A stretch of 12,992 bases of DNA from an uncultured Allomuricauda sp. GTDB taxonomy: Bacteria; Bacteroidota; Bacteroidia; Flavobacteriales; Flavobacteriaceae. The notes beneath the pieces were generated by a model, which saw nothing but the letters and a program-made list of their open reading frames with translations, had not been told where the DNA came from and ran no database searches. Both the position numbers and the translations under genes were made by a program. The stretch spans positions 1 to 12,992 of the forward strand of contig CALDPL010000065.1 in assembly GCA_937911965.1 (NCBI GenBank), in the 5' to 3' direction. Positions 1 to 8,055 of the stretch are shown in pieces. Each line of letters starts with the position of its first letter. Within the stretch, counting starts at the first letter, position 1.

Positions 1-617
1 TCCTCTATGATGGCCTCCAGTTTGGACTCCCATTCCCCCATCAGGGAAACCTTGTTGCTCGGGGTACTGCTGTATTCGGCCCAAAGGGGCATATTGTCGA
101 TCAGGATGGCCGAAAGGTCCCCGAAAAAGCTTCCATTGTCCTCATAGAGTTCCTTGCTGCCCCCCAGCCTGAGGCTCTTGCCGGTGAAGAGTTGTGAGTT
201 CTCATTGTTGTTCAAATACAGGCACAACAGGTCCTTGCTGGATTTGTAATGGCAATCCTCCAGGGCCTCGTTGCTCACCGGAATGAACTTGCTCTTGGCA
301 TTGGTGGTCCCGGAACTCTTGGCGAACCATTTGATCGTAGTGGGCCAGAACAGTTTCTGTTCCCCCCTTCGGGTACGCTCGATCAAGGGAGCGATGTCCT
401 CATAGCCCACCAGGGGAACCCGATTGCGGAATTCCTCGTATTTGGGCAGGTCCTTGAACCCGTATTCCCTGCCCAATAGGGTGTCCTGTGAAAAATCCAT
501 CAACTGCCTGAGCACCTCGTCCTGTACCTCCGAGGGAAATTTCAGAAAAAGTTCGATTTGGTGATAGCGTTTCCTCAACAACCAGGAAGCAATGGAATTG
601 AACAGGGGTATCGCCAT
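1..617 (-). CDS. GH3-family (auxin-responsive GH3-like) adenylating protein, N-terminal part; C-terminus outside window
   Basis: The 205 visible codons begin at ATG 617-615 (MAIPLFNSIASWLLRKRYHQ) and run off the left edge without a stop. The residues around 98-114 (FAKSSGTTNAKSKFIPV) match the first nucleotide-binding motif of the GH3 family of the ANL adenylating superfamily, where the SSGTT loop grips ATP phosphates. Upstream features such as the R-x-P-x-x-x-Y-x-D element (RVPLVGYED, about 66-74) also fit. Plant GH3 enzymes adenylate a carboxylic acid and conjugate it to an amino acid. Bacterial members of about 500 residues are common in Bacteroidota, but to my knowledge their substrate is not established, so an acyl-acid amido synthetase role is inference. 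No signal peptide is seen, so it should be cytosolic. It is divergent from the DUF2797 gene, and the 96 nt between them carry a plausible promoter for this gene. Confidence 0.85.
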   Translation of the reverse strand, partial: MAIPLFNSIASWLLRKRYHQIELFLKFPSEVQDEVLRQLMDFSQDTLLGREYGFKDLPKYEEFRNRVPLVGYEDIAPLIERTRRGEQKLFWPTTIKWFAKSSGTTNAKSKFIPVSNEALEDCHYKSSKDLLCLYLNNNENSQLFTGKSLRLGGSKELYEDNGSFFGDLSAILIDNMPLWAEYSSTPSNKVSLMGEWESKLEAIIE

Positions 618-659
618 TTTTGGGTATCTTTATCCACAACTTTGGGTTGGGCATGAACG

Positions 660-691
660 CTAATTTAAGCCATCCCGAAAACATTTTCAAA
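660..691 (-). promoter_or_regulatory. Putative Bacteroidota-type promoter for the GH3-family gene
   Basis: Read on the minus strand, TTTG (691-688) is followed after 20 nt by TAAATTAG (667-660). This is one base from the Bacteroidota -7 consensus TAnnTTTG and has normal spacing from the -33 TTTG element. Transcription would begin around 653, leaving a leader of about 35 nt before the GH3 start at 617. Because -7-like motifs are frequent in AT-rich gaps, this remains a pattern match. Confidence 0.4.
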
Positions 692-713
692 AAAGTTCCA
701 AACATTCATCCCC

Positions 714-1508
714 ATGCTGTACGAAGGAGTCCTGCGCAAAATGCAAACTGAATTCTCCACGCCCATCCAATACTTTTTGATATTGGGTGCGGATTTTATC
801 AATATGAACCAGGCCCTGGACCGGGAACTGGAAATGGAACTGATCAAGACCCAGTGTCTAAACTGCGGGGAGGACCGTCCCATCTTTAGACAGGGCTTCT
901 GCAGGAGCTGTTTTTTCGAGAGCCCCCTGGCCGGGGACTGGATCATGAAACCGGAACTGAGCACGGCCCATTTGGATAAGGAGGACCGAGATCTGGAATA
1001 TGAAAAAAGGATGCAGCTCCAGCCCCATATCGTCTATTTGGCCAATTCCAGCAACGTCAAGGTCGGGGTCACCCGCAAATCACAGTTGCCCACCCGTTGG
1101 ATCGATCAGGGGGCCCATGAGGCCATCCCCATCGTGGAAGTGCCCAACCGCTACCTGGCCGGAATCACCGAAATGGCCCTCAAGGAATACGTGAGCGATA
1201 AGACCAGTTGGCAGAAAATGCTCAAAAACGACCTGGAAGATGTGGACCTACAGGCGTGGCGGGAACGGCTCAGGCCCCATATCCCCGAGGAAGCGGCCCC
1301 CTACTTTTTGGATCGGCAGGAGGAGGTCCATCTGGAGTTTCCGGTACTGCGTTTCCCCCAAAAGGTCAAAAGCCTGAAATTGGAAAAAGCCCACCAATAC
1401 AGGGGTGTCCTAAAAGGCATTAAGGGACAGTACCTCATTTTCGAGGATGATACCGTCTTTAATATCAGGGGCAATGAGGGCCTCTATGTGGGCCTGGACA
1501 TCCATTGA
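714..1508 (+). CDS. DUF2797 family zinc-finger protein
   Basis: A complete 264-residue protein, the usual size for DUF2797 proteins of Flavobacteriaceae, starting MLYEGVLRKMQTE. It contains a four-cysteine knuckle, C48-x2-C51-x11-C63-x2-C66, which should bind one zinc. A second block at about 107-134 carries VYLA, then VKVGVTR, then RWIDQGA, with a conserved-looking glutamate at E153. The function is not established for the family. My inference is that the second block resembles GIY-YIG nuclease-like folds (strand, K-x-G-x-T-R strand, helix Arg, later Glu). No signal peptide or membrane segment is present, so it is probably cytosolic. It is divergent from the GH3 gene and converges on the AsmA-family gene with only 11 nt between stop codons. 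The ATG at 714 is chosen because family members begin with Y-x-G-x-L-x-K-M near residue 3. Confidence 0.85.
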   Translation: MLYEGVLRKMQTEFSTPIQYFLILGADFINMNQALDRELEMELIKTQCLNCGEDRPIFRQGFCRSCFFESPLAGDWIMKPELSTAHLDKEDRDLEYEKRMQLQPHIVYLANSSNVKVGVTRKSQLPTRWIDQGAHEAIPIVEVPNRYLAGITEMALKEYVSDKTSWQKMLKNDLEDVDLQAWRERLRPHIPEEAAPYFLDRQEEVHLEFPVLRFPQKVKSLKLEKAHQYRGVLKGIKGQYLIFEDDTVFNIRGNEGLYVGLDIH

Positions 1509-1519
1509 CCGCAGCCCCA

Positions 1520-4240
1520 CTAATCCACCGTATCCTTTTTCTTTTTCCCCAACAGGCCCCCCAAAATGGATTTGGCGGCTTCCTTCCCTTGATCTTGGAC
1601 CGAGCTCTTGGTCGAATCGGGAGTTGTTTTGTCATCCCCTCCCAACAGAGTGCCCAACGCCTCCTTCACCCCGCCCTGGGTCGAAGTTGTCGTGGAATCC
1701 GATCCGTCCTTTTTCAACAGGTCGGACAACAGATCCTTGGCCTTGTCCTTGCCCTGATCCATCAGCTTTTGCTTCTGTACCTCCACTAACCTGGAGGTCA
1801 GGGTCTTGACCGAAGAGGCCAGATTTGTGCTCACACTGGGACTGCTGAAATTGCCCCCAATACTGGCCGTAACGGGAACGGTGACCTCGGCCAGGCTCTG
1901 ATCGTTCATCTGGGCGATAAGGTTGCTCACCTCCGAGCCCAGATATTTGGCAGGGACCTCCAAGGTGGCCGTGTAATCCATCTGCCGATCGAAGCCATGA
2001 CTGCCGTCCACATTTATGGCAATATCCTTATAGTTCAAAGTAAAGGGCTTTACCCGTACCGACCCGTTGTCAAAGCTCAGGGCGGTCTTCAGGCCATCCA
2101 GGTCGATCTGTTTGCTGTCCAGAAAATTCAATTTGCTGTCCAGGGCAGCGATCAAGGGGGTCTTTTCGGTATTCACCGAAGTGGATAGAAGTTCCGCCAA
2201 CAAGTTCCCTGAAATGGTGGCCAGGTTCGGGGTGAAATCATCCTTCAACAGCCCCGAGATGTTGATGTCGGAATTGAGCTTGCCCTCCAGGGCCGTGGCC
2301 AAAGGGGTCAACACCTTAAAGAGTTCCAGGCCCTCAAAGGAATCCCTGATGTTGAAATTGTGCATGCCCAGGTCCAGGTCGAAAGTGGAATCCGTCCCCT
2401 TGGTGGACACCGAACCGGAGAGGCCCAAGGTTCCGCCGAACAGGTCGGAGGTCAGGTTTTGCAATTCGGCGGTTTCATCCTTGATGATCAGGGTACCCTT
2501 GACGTTCCTGAGTTTTAGATTGTCATAGAGCACCGTATTGGCAACGGCCTCCACCCGACAGTCCAAAAAAGAGGGGATCTTGATGCGTTCCTCCCCACTC
2601 GGGGCAGGGGCTTCCTCCGGGGCGGCTTCCCCTTCTCCCTGGGCAACTCCCGTATCCTCCACCATCAGATCGTTCAGGTTGAACTGTTCGGAAGAGAGTT
2701 TGAAATTCCCTTGGACCGTCTCGTTGTTGAACATAAAGCCCAACAGATTGTCCAAGGTGCCGGAGGCGTTGAAATCCGTACTTCCCATTTTTCCCTGTAG
2801 GGAGTTCAGACTGACCTTCCCCGGATTGAATCCCAGGTCGGCCCGGTCAAGGACCACCGGATGCTTGAGCTCCGGGGAGGCATACTCAAAACCGGTCAAC
2901 AGCAGATGCCCGGCCAGGTTGGTGTTTTCGTATTGTTTTTTCTCCAGGGATTCCATGTCGAACTTGGCCGAAACATCGGCATCCAACATCCCCTTGAGGT
3001 CCAGGTCCCCTTCCAGGGGATAGGCCTGGGATATATTGGATAGGTCGATCTTTCCGTCCGCCTTGAGGTCCACTTTGGTATTGCCCATCAGGTCCCTGAT
3101 CTTGGAACTGAGGTTGAAGCGGTCCCGATCGATGGTGAAGGAAAGCCTTTCTATGTCCACGGAGGTGTCCTCGACGATTCCCGTGGAATTGTCCACTTCC
3201 ACATCGATGAACACATTGTTCACCGTTTTGGGGAGATCGGGGTATTTAAAGGAGGCATTGTCCGAATTGATCTTGATGTTGAAGGTGGGGATATGGTCCT
3301 CGTCCACGATTCCCTTGAACTGGCCGGCCACCTCAAAGTTCCCGCTGGTCTCCACCGATTCGATGTTCTTCGAATAGGCCTCGGGGATCAGGGCCAGAAA
3401 GTTTCTGAAATCCGAGGAAGGGGTCTTAAAGGTGATGTCCACCTCCTGGTTGTCCTCATTGAGCTGTACATATCCGTCGAATACCAAGGGCAATTGGTTC
3501 ACCAGGGCCCTGTTCTCCAGGAAACTGTATCTGTTCTCGACCAGGTCGATCCCGATCAGGGCGTCCAGGGAGACTTTGTGCCGATCCAGATAGAGGGTGC
3601 TGTCCATTTCAAAGGAGACCAGGGCATCGGTCAGGGTCTTGAGCTGGGACTGTTCCAGGGAGAGGTCCCCGGCCCCGGAATGGTTCATCTCCAAAAGGTG
3701 CAGGCGCATGCCTGAGGAAAGGTCCTCATAGGTGATTCTGGAATCGGTGATGGCATAGGAATCCATGCTCAGGCTGAACTGGTCCTGGGCCATCGCCTGG
3801 TCCGCCACGGCCTCCCCTTCCTCGTCCTCCCCATCTTTAAGGGCTATGTCGTAATTGGCATTCTCTTCCCGGTCCACCCGGATGTTCAATTGGGCACGGT
3901 CCACTTGGAACCTTTTGATGACCAAGGGCTCCTCCGCGGTCTTGAAAAGTTCCTTTACGGACATGCTCAGGGCCACGTCCCCCGCGGCAAAGAGGGTATC
4001 CCCTTCAAAGGGGGCCCGGTTCACCAAGGAAATATCCTTGAGGGAGACATGGGCATTGGGAAAACTCTTGATCAAACTCAGCTTGGCTTCCCTGAAGTCC
4101 AAGGTGGCATTGATGTTGTTGTTCACCTTGTTCTTGATGATATCAGCGATCTTTCCCTCCAAAAAGAAGGGAACCGCGATCAGCAGTGCCAGCAGGGCTA
4201 CCATAAAAATTCCGATGATCTTCAGGGCCTTTTTCTTCAT
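1520..4240 (-). CDS. AsmA family envelope protein (AsmA-like C-terminal region)
   Basis: This encodes 906 residues from the ATG at 4240-4238 (MKKKALKIIGIFMVALLALL), which gives a basic N-terminus followed by one transmembrane anchor at about 7-27. A longer reading from a TTG at 4276 adds 12 residues ahead of the anchor and nearly touches the upstream gene, so I did not use it. The rest is a long beta-rich periplasmic chain typical of AsmA/TamB-like proteins, with repeated phrases such as FNLSSK, LKADGKIDLS and LDLKGMLDADVSAKF. AsmA-family proteins are regarded as bridge-like carriers of phospholipid between inner and outer membranes; applying that here is inference. The last ~80 residues are a low-complexity tail with three short helical repeats. 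It is the last gene of the leftward sppA cluster and lies 32 nt after the transporter stop. No convincing terminator is visible before the converging DUF2797 gene. Confidence 0.85.
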   Translation of the reverse strand: MKKKALKIIGIFMVALLALLIAVPFFLEGKIADIIKNKVNNNINATLDFREAKLSLIKSFPNAHVSLKDISLVNRAPFEGDTLFAAGDVALSMSVKELFKTAEEPLVIKRFQVDRAQLNIRVDREENANYDIALKDGEDEEGEAVADQAMAQDQFSLSMDSYAITDSRITYEDLSSGMRLHLLEMNHSGAGDLSLEQSQLKTLTDALVSFEMDSTLYLDRHKVSLDALIGIDLVENRYSFLENRALVNQLPLVFDGYVQLNEDNQEVDITFKTPSSDFRNFLALIPEAYSKNIESVETSGNFEVAGQFKGIVDEDHIPTFNIKINSDNASFKYPDLPKTVNNVFIDVEVDNSTGIVEDTSVDIERLSFTIDRDRFNLSSKIRDLMGNTKVDLKADGKIDLSNISQAYPLEGDLDLKGMLDADVSAKFDMESLEKKQYENTNLAGHLLLTGFEYASPELKHPVVLDRADLGFNPGKVSLNSLQGKMGSTDFNASGTLDNLLGFMFNNETVQGNFKLSSEQFNLNDLMVEDTGVAQGEGEAAPEEAPAPSGEERIKIPSFLDCRVEAVANTVLYDNLKLRNVKGTLIIKDETAELQNLTSDLFGGTLGLSGSVSTKGTDSTFDLDLGMHNFNIRDSFEGLELFKVLTPLATALEGKLNSDINISGLLKDDFTPNLATISGNLLAELLSTSVNTEKTPLIAALDSKLNFLDSKQIDLDGLKTALSFDNGSVRVKPFTLNYKDIAINVDGSHGFDRQMDYTATLEVPAKYLGSEVSNLIAQMNDQSLAEVTVPVTASIGGNFSSPSVSTNLASSVKTLTSRLVEVQKQKLMDQGKDKAKDLLSDLLKKDGSDSTTTSTQGGVKEALGTLLGGDDKTTPDSTKSSVQDQGKEAAKSILGGLLGKKKKDTVD

Positions 4241-4272
4241 GACATGTTTTTTGACAAAATAAGGGGATGGTT

Positions 4273-4980
4273 TCAATCCAAGGAAATTTCTTCCCCTATT
4301 TTTAAGTTAAATCTTTTTCGCACCAGATATACGAAGAAATACAGGAAAGGGGTGTCCAACAGGGCCATAAATATCTTAAAGATCACCCCACTGATCACCA
4401 AACCCTTGAAATATTCCCATGGAATCACCCGAAACAGGCACATCAGCCCGATCACTGTCACGGTATCCAGGGTCTGGGAGGTAAAGGTCGAAAAATTATT
4501 CCTGAGCCAGAGCATCCTCCCCTTGGTCACCCTTTTCCAAAAGTGGTACAGGCCGATATCGACGTATTGGGCCGACAGATAGGCGAGCATGGATGCCAGC
4601 ACTGCCAGGGGGGAGAGCGCAAAGACCCGGGCAAAGGTGGTGTCGTCCACAGGGGAAAGCCCAATGGCCGGGACATGGATGGACAGCAGGATGATCGCGA
4701 GGGAAAAAAAAGAGGCAAAAATTCCCGCCGTCACGATCTGGTTGGCTTTTCTCCGTCCGAAGATCTCAGACACCATATCGGTGATCAAAAAGGTGATGGG
4801 ATAGGGCAAAATCCCAACGGACAGCTCAAAAAGCGGGACCCCGAACAGCCTGACCTCCCCAAAGGGCTTCCAAGAAAAGAATTTCTGGAAGATCAGATTG
4901 GACACCACCAGGGAAGTGATGAACAGGGCGGCCAGACAAAGATATATGGAAAACGCCCTTCTCTTGTCCGCTTCGGTCAT
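4273..4980 (-). CDS. yhhQ: YhhQ/VUT family queuosine-precursor transporter
   Basis: A 235-residue polytopic inner-membrane protein with about six hydrophobic segments: roughly 10-30, 46-66, 82-104, 121-138, 170-186 and 194-220. Diagnostic VUT/YhhQ family motifs are present: PITFLITDMVSEIFGRRKAN at about 61-80, where the D and E lie in or near the membrane, then QYVDIGLYHFWK at about 138-149, WLRNNFST at about 158-165, and SQTLDT at about 168-173. E. coli YhhQ takes up preQ0/preQ1, precursors of the tRNA base queuosine; the same role is inferred here from family membership. The length is normal. It starts 5 nt after the sppA stop and ends 32 nt before the AsmA-family start, so co-transcription is likely although no shared pathway is obvious. 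Confidence 0.9.
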   Translation of the reverse strand: MTEADKRRAFSIYLCLAALFITSLVVSNLIFQKFFSWKPFGEVRLFGVPLFELSVGILPYPITFLITDMVSEIFGRRKANQIVTAGIFASFFSLAIILLSIHVPAIGLSPVDDTTFARVFALSPLAVLASMLAYLSAQYVDIGLYHFWKRVTKGRMLWLRNNFSTFTSQTLDTVTVIGLMCLFRVIPWEYFKGLVISGVIFKIFMALLDTPFLYFFVYLVRKRFNLKIGEEISLD

Positions 4981-4985
4981 CCGGG

Positions 4986-6746
4986 CTATTTAAGGTCCAG
5001 ACTGTAGGGCATCCTGGCCTGGATTCCCTGCTGGTTTTCCAGTTCCTTGAATTCCTTGAGGATCTTATAGGCCCTGTTGCCGATCTCTTCCTTGAGGATC
5101 GATTCCCCAATCTTGGCCCTTACCCCGCCAAAATCTTCCATGAGTTGCTGGAAATCCGATTTGTACTTGGGATATTTCCTGAGGCCATAGGTTTGCAATC
5201 CGGCCATTTCCGCGGCCTCGGCCACGGCATCCTCCAAATAGCCCAACTCGTCCACAAGGCCGTTTTCCACGGCATCCGCCCCACTCCAGACCCGGCCCTG
5301 GGCCAAGGAATCCACCTGGGCCAAGCTCATATTGCGGCCAAGTGCAACCCGCTCCAAAAAGGTGTTATAGGTTTCCTCTATGCTCTCCTGCATGGTATTG
5401 CGGAAGGAATCGTTCATGGGCTCGAACACGGAATAGTCCACTGAATTTTTGTTGGTGCCCACTTGTTCGGCATTGATGCCGATGTTCCCGGCCAATCCCC
5501 TGATGTTGGGAATGGTGCCAAAGACCCCGATGGAACCCGTTATGGTGGTGGGATCGGCAAAGATCTTGTCCCCGCCCACCCCAATATAATAGCCACCGGA
5601 AGCCGCCACATTGCCAAAGGAGACCACCAGGGGTTTCTCCTCCTTGGCCAATTGCATCTCCCTCCAGATGATCTCGGATACCAGGGCGCTGCCCCCAGGG
5701 GAATCCACCCGGAAGACGATGGCCTTGGTCCCATCGTCCTTGGCCGCCTTTCTAAGGGCATCCACGATGAGTCCCTGTCCGATATATTCCTTGCCCCCCT
5801 GTCCGTAAAAGATGGGGCCCTGGGCATAGATCACGGCAATCTTGGACTCCCCCTTGGGAAGGTCCCGGTTCTTCACGGATCTTGCATATTCATCGAACTT
5901 CACATAATTGGGGAGGGCATCCCCGTCCAAGCCCAATTTGTCCCGCAGCAGATCCTCGTATTGGTCGTGGTGCAACACCCCGTCGAGCAGGCCCGAGGCC
6001 ACGGCCAGGGAAGGGCTCCTCCCCCCCAGGGTATCGGCAATTTGGTTCAGCTCGGCAGGGCTCAGTTCCCTTGCCCCCGAGATATCCTCCACCATCACAT
6101 CCCAGACGGAAGTGATCAGTTCCTTGATCTGCTCCCGGTCTTCCACACTCATGCTGTTCGACAGAAAGGGTTCCACGGCACTCTTGTACTTCCCGTGGCG
6201 GATGACCTCCATGGAAATACCGGATTTCTCCTGAAGGTCTTTATAATAGAGCACCTCGGTGGCCAATCCCTTGAAATCAAGCACCCCCAAGGGGCTGATA
6301 TAGAGTTGGTCGGCCGCAGTGGCCAAATAGTAGTCTTTTTGGGTGTAGATGTCGGCATGTGAGAGCACGAATTTCCCGCTTTCCTTAAAGTCGAGCAGGG
6401 CCTCCCGGATCTCCCGGGTCTGTGCCAGGCCGGCCTGCAAAAAGCCGGTGGTCAAGCTGATCCCTTTGATCTTGTTGTCCGTTTTGGCCACTTCTATGCC
6501 GTGGAGGATGTCGTCCAGGGCCAGTATATTGGATCCCAAGGCGGCAAAGGGGTCCGCCGGGTCCATTCCCGCATAATCCATGATCGGGGCCGATAGCCCG
6601 AGTTCCAATACCGAATTTTCCTTGACCACCACCCCCTTATCGGCACTGCCGATCAGGGCCATAAGGAAAAAAAACATGCCCGTGATGATCGCAAAGGCCA
6701 CAAGGCACCCCAAAATGGAGGCCAATAAGTTTCTTAAAAAGTTCAT
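4986..6746 (-). CDS. sppA: Signal peptide peptidase SppA, 67-kDa type (protease IV)
   Basis: 586 residues from ATG 6746-6744 (MNFLRNLLASILGCLVAFAI). An N-terminal membrane anchor at about 7-31 is followed by the duplicated S49 peptidase fold, roughly 45-270 and 300-555. Both members of the Ser-Lys dyad known from E. coli SppA can be placed. The lysine is K188 in HGKYKSAVEPF, equivalent to E. coli K209. The serine is S383 in NVAASGGYYIG, equivalent to E. coli S409. The nearby DSPGGSA and GSIGVFG motifs are also conserved. SppA degrades cleaved signal peptides in the inner membrane with its active site facing the periplasm. It is the first gene of the likely three-gene leftward operon and is divergent from folK; a -7 element lies just upstream. 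Length and active site suggest a functional enzyme. Confidence 0.95.
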   Translation of the reverse strand: MNFLRNLLASILGCLVAFAIITGMFFFLMALIGSADKGVVVKENSVLELGLSAPIMDYAGMDPADPFAALGSNILALDDILHGIEVAKTDNKIKGISLTTGFLQAGLAQTREIREALLDFKESGKFVLSHADIYTQKDYYLATAADQLYISPLGVLDFKGLATEVLYYKDLQEKSGISMEVIRHGKYKSAVEPFLSNSMSVEDREQIKELITSVWDVMVEDISGARELSPAELNQIADTLGGRSPSLAVASGLLDGVLHHDQYEDLLRDKLGLDGDALPNYVKFDEYARSVKNRDLPKGESKIAVIYAQGPIFYGQGGKEYIGQGLIVDALRKAAKDDGTKAIVFRVDSPGGSALVSEIIWREMQLAKEEKPLVVSFGNVAASGGYYIGVGGDKIFADPTTITGSIGVFGTIPNIRGLAGNIGINAEQVGTNKNSVDYSVFEPMNDSFRNTMQESIEETYNTFLERVALGRNMSLAQVDSLAQGRVWSGADAVENGLVDELGYLEDAVAEAAEMAGLQTYGLRKYPKYKSDFQQLMEDFGGVRAKIGESILKEEIGNRAYKILKEFKELENQQGIQARMPYSLDLK

Positions 6747-6768
6747 TCAATGCTTATTTAAACAAGTT

Positions 6769-6776
6769 CAAATATA
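6769..6776 (-). promoter_or_regulatory. Putative -7 element of the sppA operon promoter
   Basis: On the minus strand this reads TATATTTG, an exact match to the Bacteroidota -7 consensus TAnnTTTG. A transcript would start near 6762, about 16 nt before the sppA ATG. No clean TTTG appears at the expected -33 distance; the nearest TTTG, inside the palindrome CTTTGCAAAG at 6782-6791, is too close. The assignment therefore rests on the -7 box and its position in the 70-nt divergent gap. Confidence 0.45.
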
Positions 6777-6816
6777 ACCATCTTTGCAAAGTTATTTCTA
6801 CTTTGTCTTTAGGATT

Positions 6817-7962
6817 ATGGTCAGAAAACAAAAGGTATATATCTCCCTGGGGAGCAATATGGGCAATCGCCATGCAACCTTGCAAAGGGCGGTTTTCGCG
6901 ATCCAACGAAAGGTGGGGGCCATCCTGGACCTCTCCTCGGTCTATGAAAACCCGGCCGTGGGCTTTTCGGGGGATGATTTCCTGAACGCCGTCATCTCGG
7001 TATTGACCCCTTTGGAGCCCTTGGAACTGCTACACGCCCTGTTGGAAATCGAAAGGGAATTCGGCCGGGTGCGCACCCCGGGGCAGGGCCACGGACCCAG
7101 GACCCTGGATCTGGACATCATCTATTACGGGACCGAGCAGATCCAGGACGGGGAACTCACCGTCCCCCATCCCAGGATGCAGCAGCGGAACTTTGTCCTA
7201 AAGCCCCTGGCCGACATTGCCCCGCAGTTTTACCATCCCCGCCTGGGCAAGGATACCCGCAACCTCCTGCAGGAATGCAGGGACCGGAGCAGGCTCACCA
7301 AGACCAAGCACAGGCTCTTCAAGGACCGTGCAGGACTCTTTTCACAGCTTCAGTTCATGGCCATCGAGGGGAATATCGGCGCGGGCAAGACCAGCCTCTC
7401 GAAGATGATCGCGGAGGATTTCAACGCCAAATTGGTTTTGGAGCGCTTTGCCGACAACCCCTTTCTGCCCAAGTTCTACGAGGACCCTTCCCGCTATGCC
7501 TTCTCCTTGGAAATGTCGTTCCTGGCGGACCGCTACCAACAGTTCATGGACGATACCTCACAGTTCGACCTGTTCAAGAACTTTATGGTCAGCGACTACG
7601 ATATCTTCAAATCCCTGATCTTTGCAAGGGTCACCCTGGGACCCGAGGAATTCAACCTGTACCGGAAGCTCTTCAACATCATGTACCGGGAGGTGAAAAA
7701 ACCGGAGGTCTATCTCTACCTCTACCAAAACACCGACCGGCTGTTGGAAAACATCAGAAAACGGGGAAGGGACTATGAACAGGGCATTGGCAGGGACTAT
7801 TTGGAGAAGATCAATCGCGCCTATCTGGATTTCATCAGGGAGCGTCCGGGAGGGAACCATCTGGTGGTGGACCTGGAAAATCTGGATTTTGTGAACAGTC
7901 CCGGGGACTATGAACGCATCTTGGAACAATTGGAGTCCAATATCATTTCAAGGGAATTTTAG
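6817..7962 (+). CDS. folK: Bifunctional HPPK (FolK)-deoxynucleoside kinase fusion
   Basis: 381 residues from ATG 6817 (MVRKQKVYISLGSNMGNRHA). A TTG further upstream at 6784 is in frame but would only add an odd hydrophobic stretch. Residues about 6-155 form 6-hydroxymethyl-7,8-dihydropterin pyrophosphokinase: SLGSNMG at 10-16, FGRVRTPGQGHGPR at 82-95 and the signature GPRTLDLDIIYYG at 93-105. This domain transfers pyrophosphate from ATP to the pterin during folate synthesis. After a basic linker, residues about 178-378 form a deoxynucleoside kinase: P-loop GNIGAGKTSLS at 185-195, ERFADNPFLPKFY at 209-221, SDYDIFKSLIFA at 259-270, and the lid-like RKRGRDYEQGIGRDYLEKI at 314-332. This half resembles the dAK/dGK branch, so deoxyadenosine is a guess at substrate. 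Comparable fusions are, to my knowledge, known in other Flavobacteriaceae. Both halves look intact. Confidence 0.92.
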   Translation: MVRKQKVYISLGSNMGNRHATLQRAVFAIQRKVGAILDLSSVYENPAVGFSGDDFLNAVISVLTPLEPLELLHALLEIEREFGRVRTPGQGHGPRTLDLDIIYYGTEQIQDGELTVPHPRMQQRNFVLKPLADIAPQFYHPRLGKDTRNLLQECRDRSRLTKTKHRLFKDRAGLFSQLQFMAIEGNIGAGKTSLSKMIAEDFNAKLVLERFADNPFLPKFYEDPSRYAFSLEMSFLADRYQQFMDDTSQFDLFKNFMVSDYDIFKSLIFARVTLGPEEFNLYRKLFNIMYREVKKPEVYLYLYQNTDRLLENIRKRGRDYEQGIGRDYLEKINRAYLDFIRERPGGNHLVVDLENLDFVNSPGDYERILEQLESNIISREF

Positions 7963-8055
7963 GAGAATTTTGGGGAAATATTTGGATATAACGATTGGTT
8001 TTATTTTCTTAGAGGCCTTAAGATTGGGAACTAACTAACTCAAACTTTATACCAG

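Noticed and set aside
4241..4276. TTG-initiated 12-residue extension of the AsmA-family protein
   Set aside because: The ATG at 4240 places a basic MKKK directly before the membrane anchor, as expected; the extension adds nothing family-like and overlaps the previous stop codon.
5463..6362. 299-codon plus-strand open frame inside sppA
   Set aside because: It lies antisense to the catalytic core of SppA and its Gly/His/Pro-rich translation looks like a codon-bias artefact.
6782..6791. Perfect 10-bp palindrome CTTTGCAAAG between sppA and folK
   Set aside because: It could be an operator, but a single short palindrome in a 70-nt AT-rich gap is weak evidence and no partner copy was found elsewhere in the window.
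6784..6816. TTG-initiated 11-residue extension of the folK fusion
   Set aside because: HPPK domains begin close to the VYISLGSN strand, and the ATG at 6817 gives that; the extension falls in the promoter gap.
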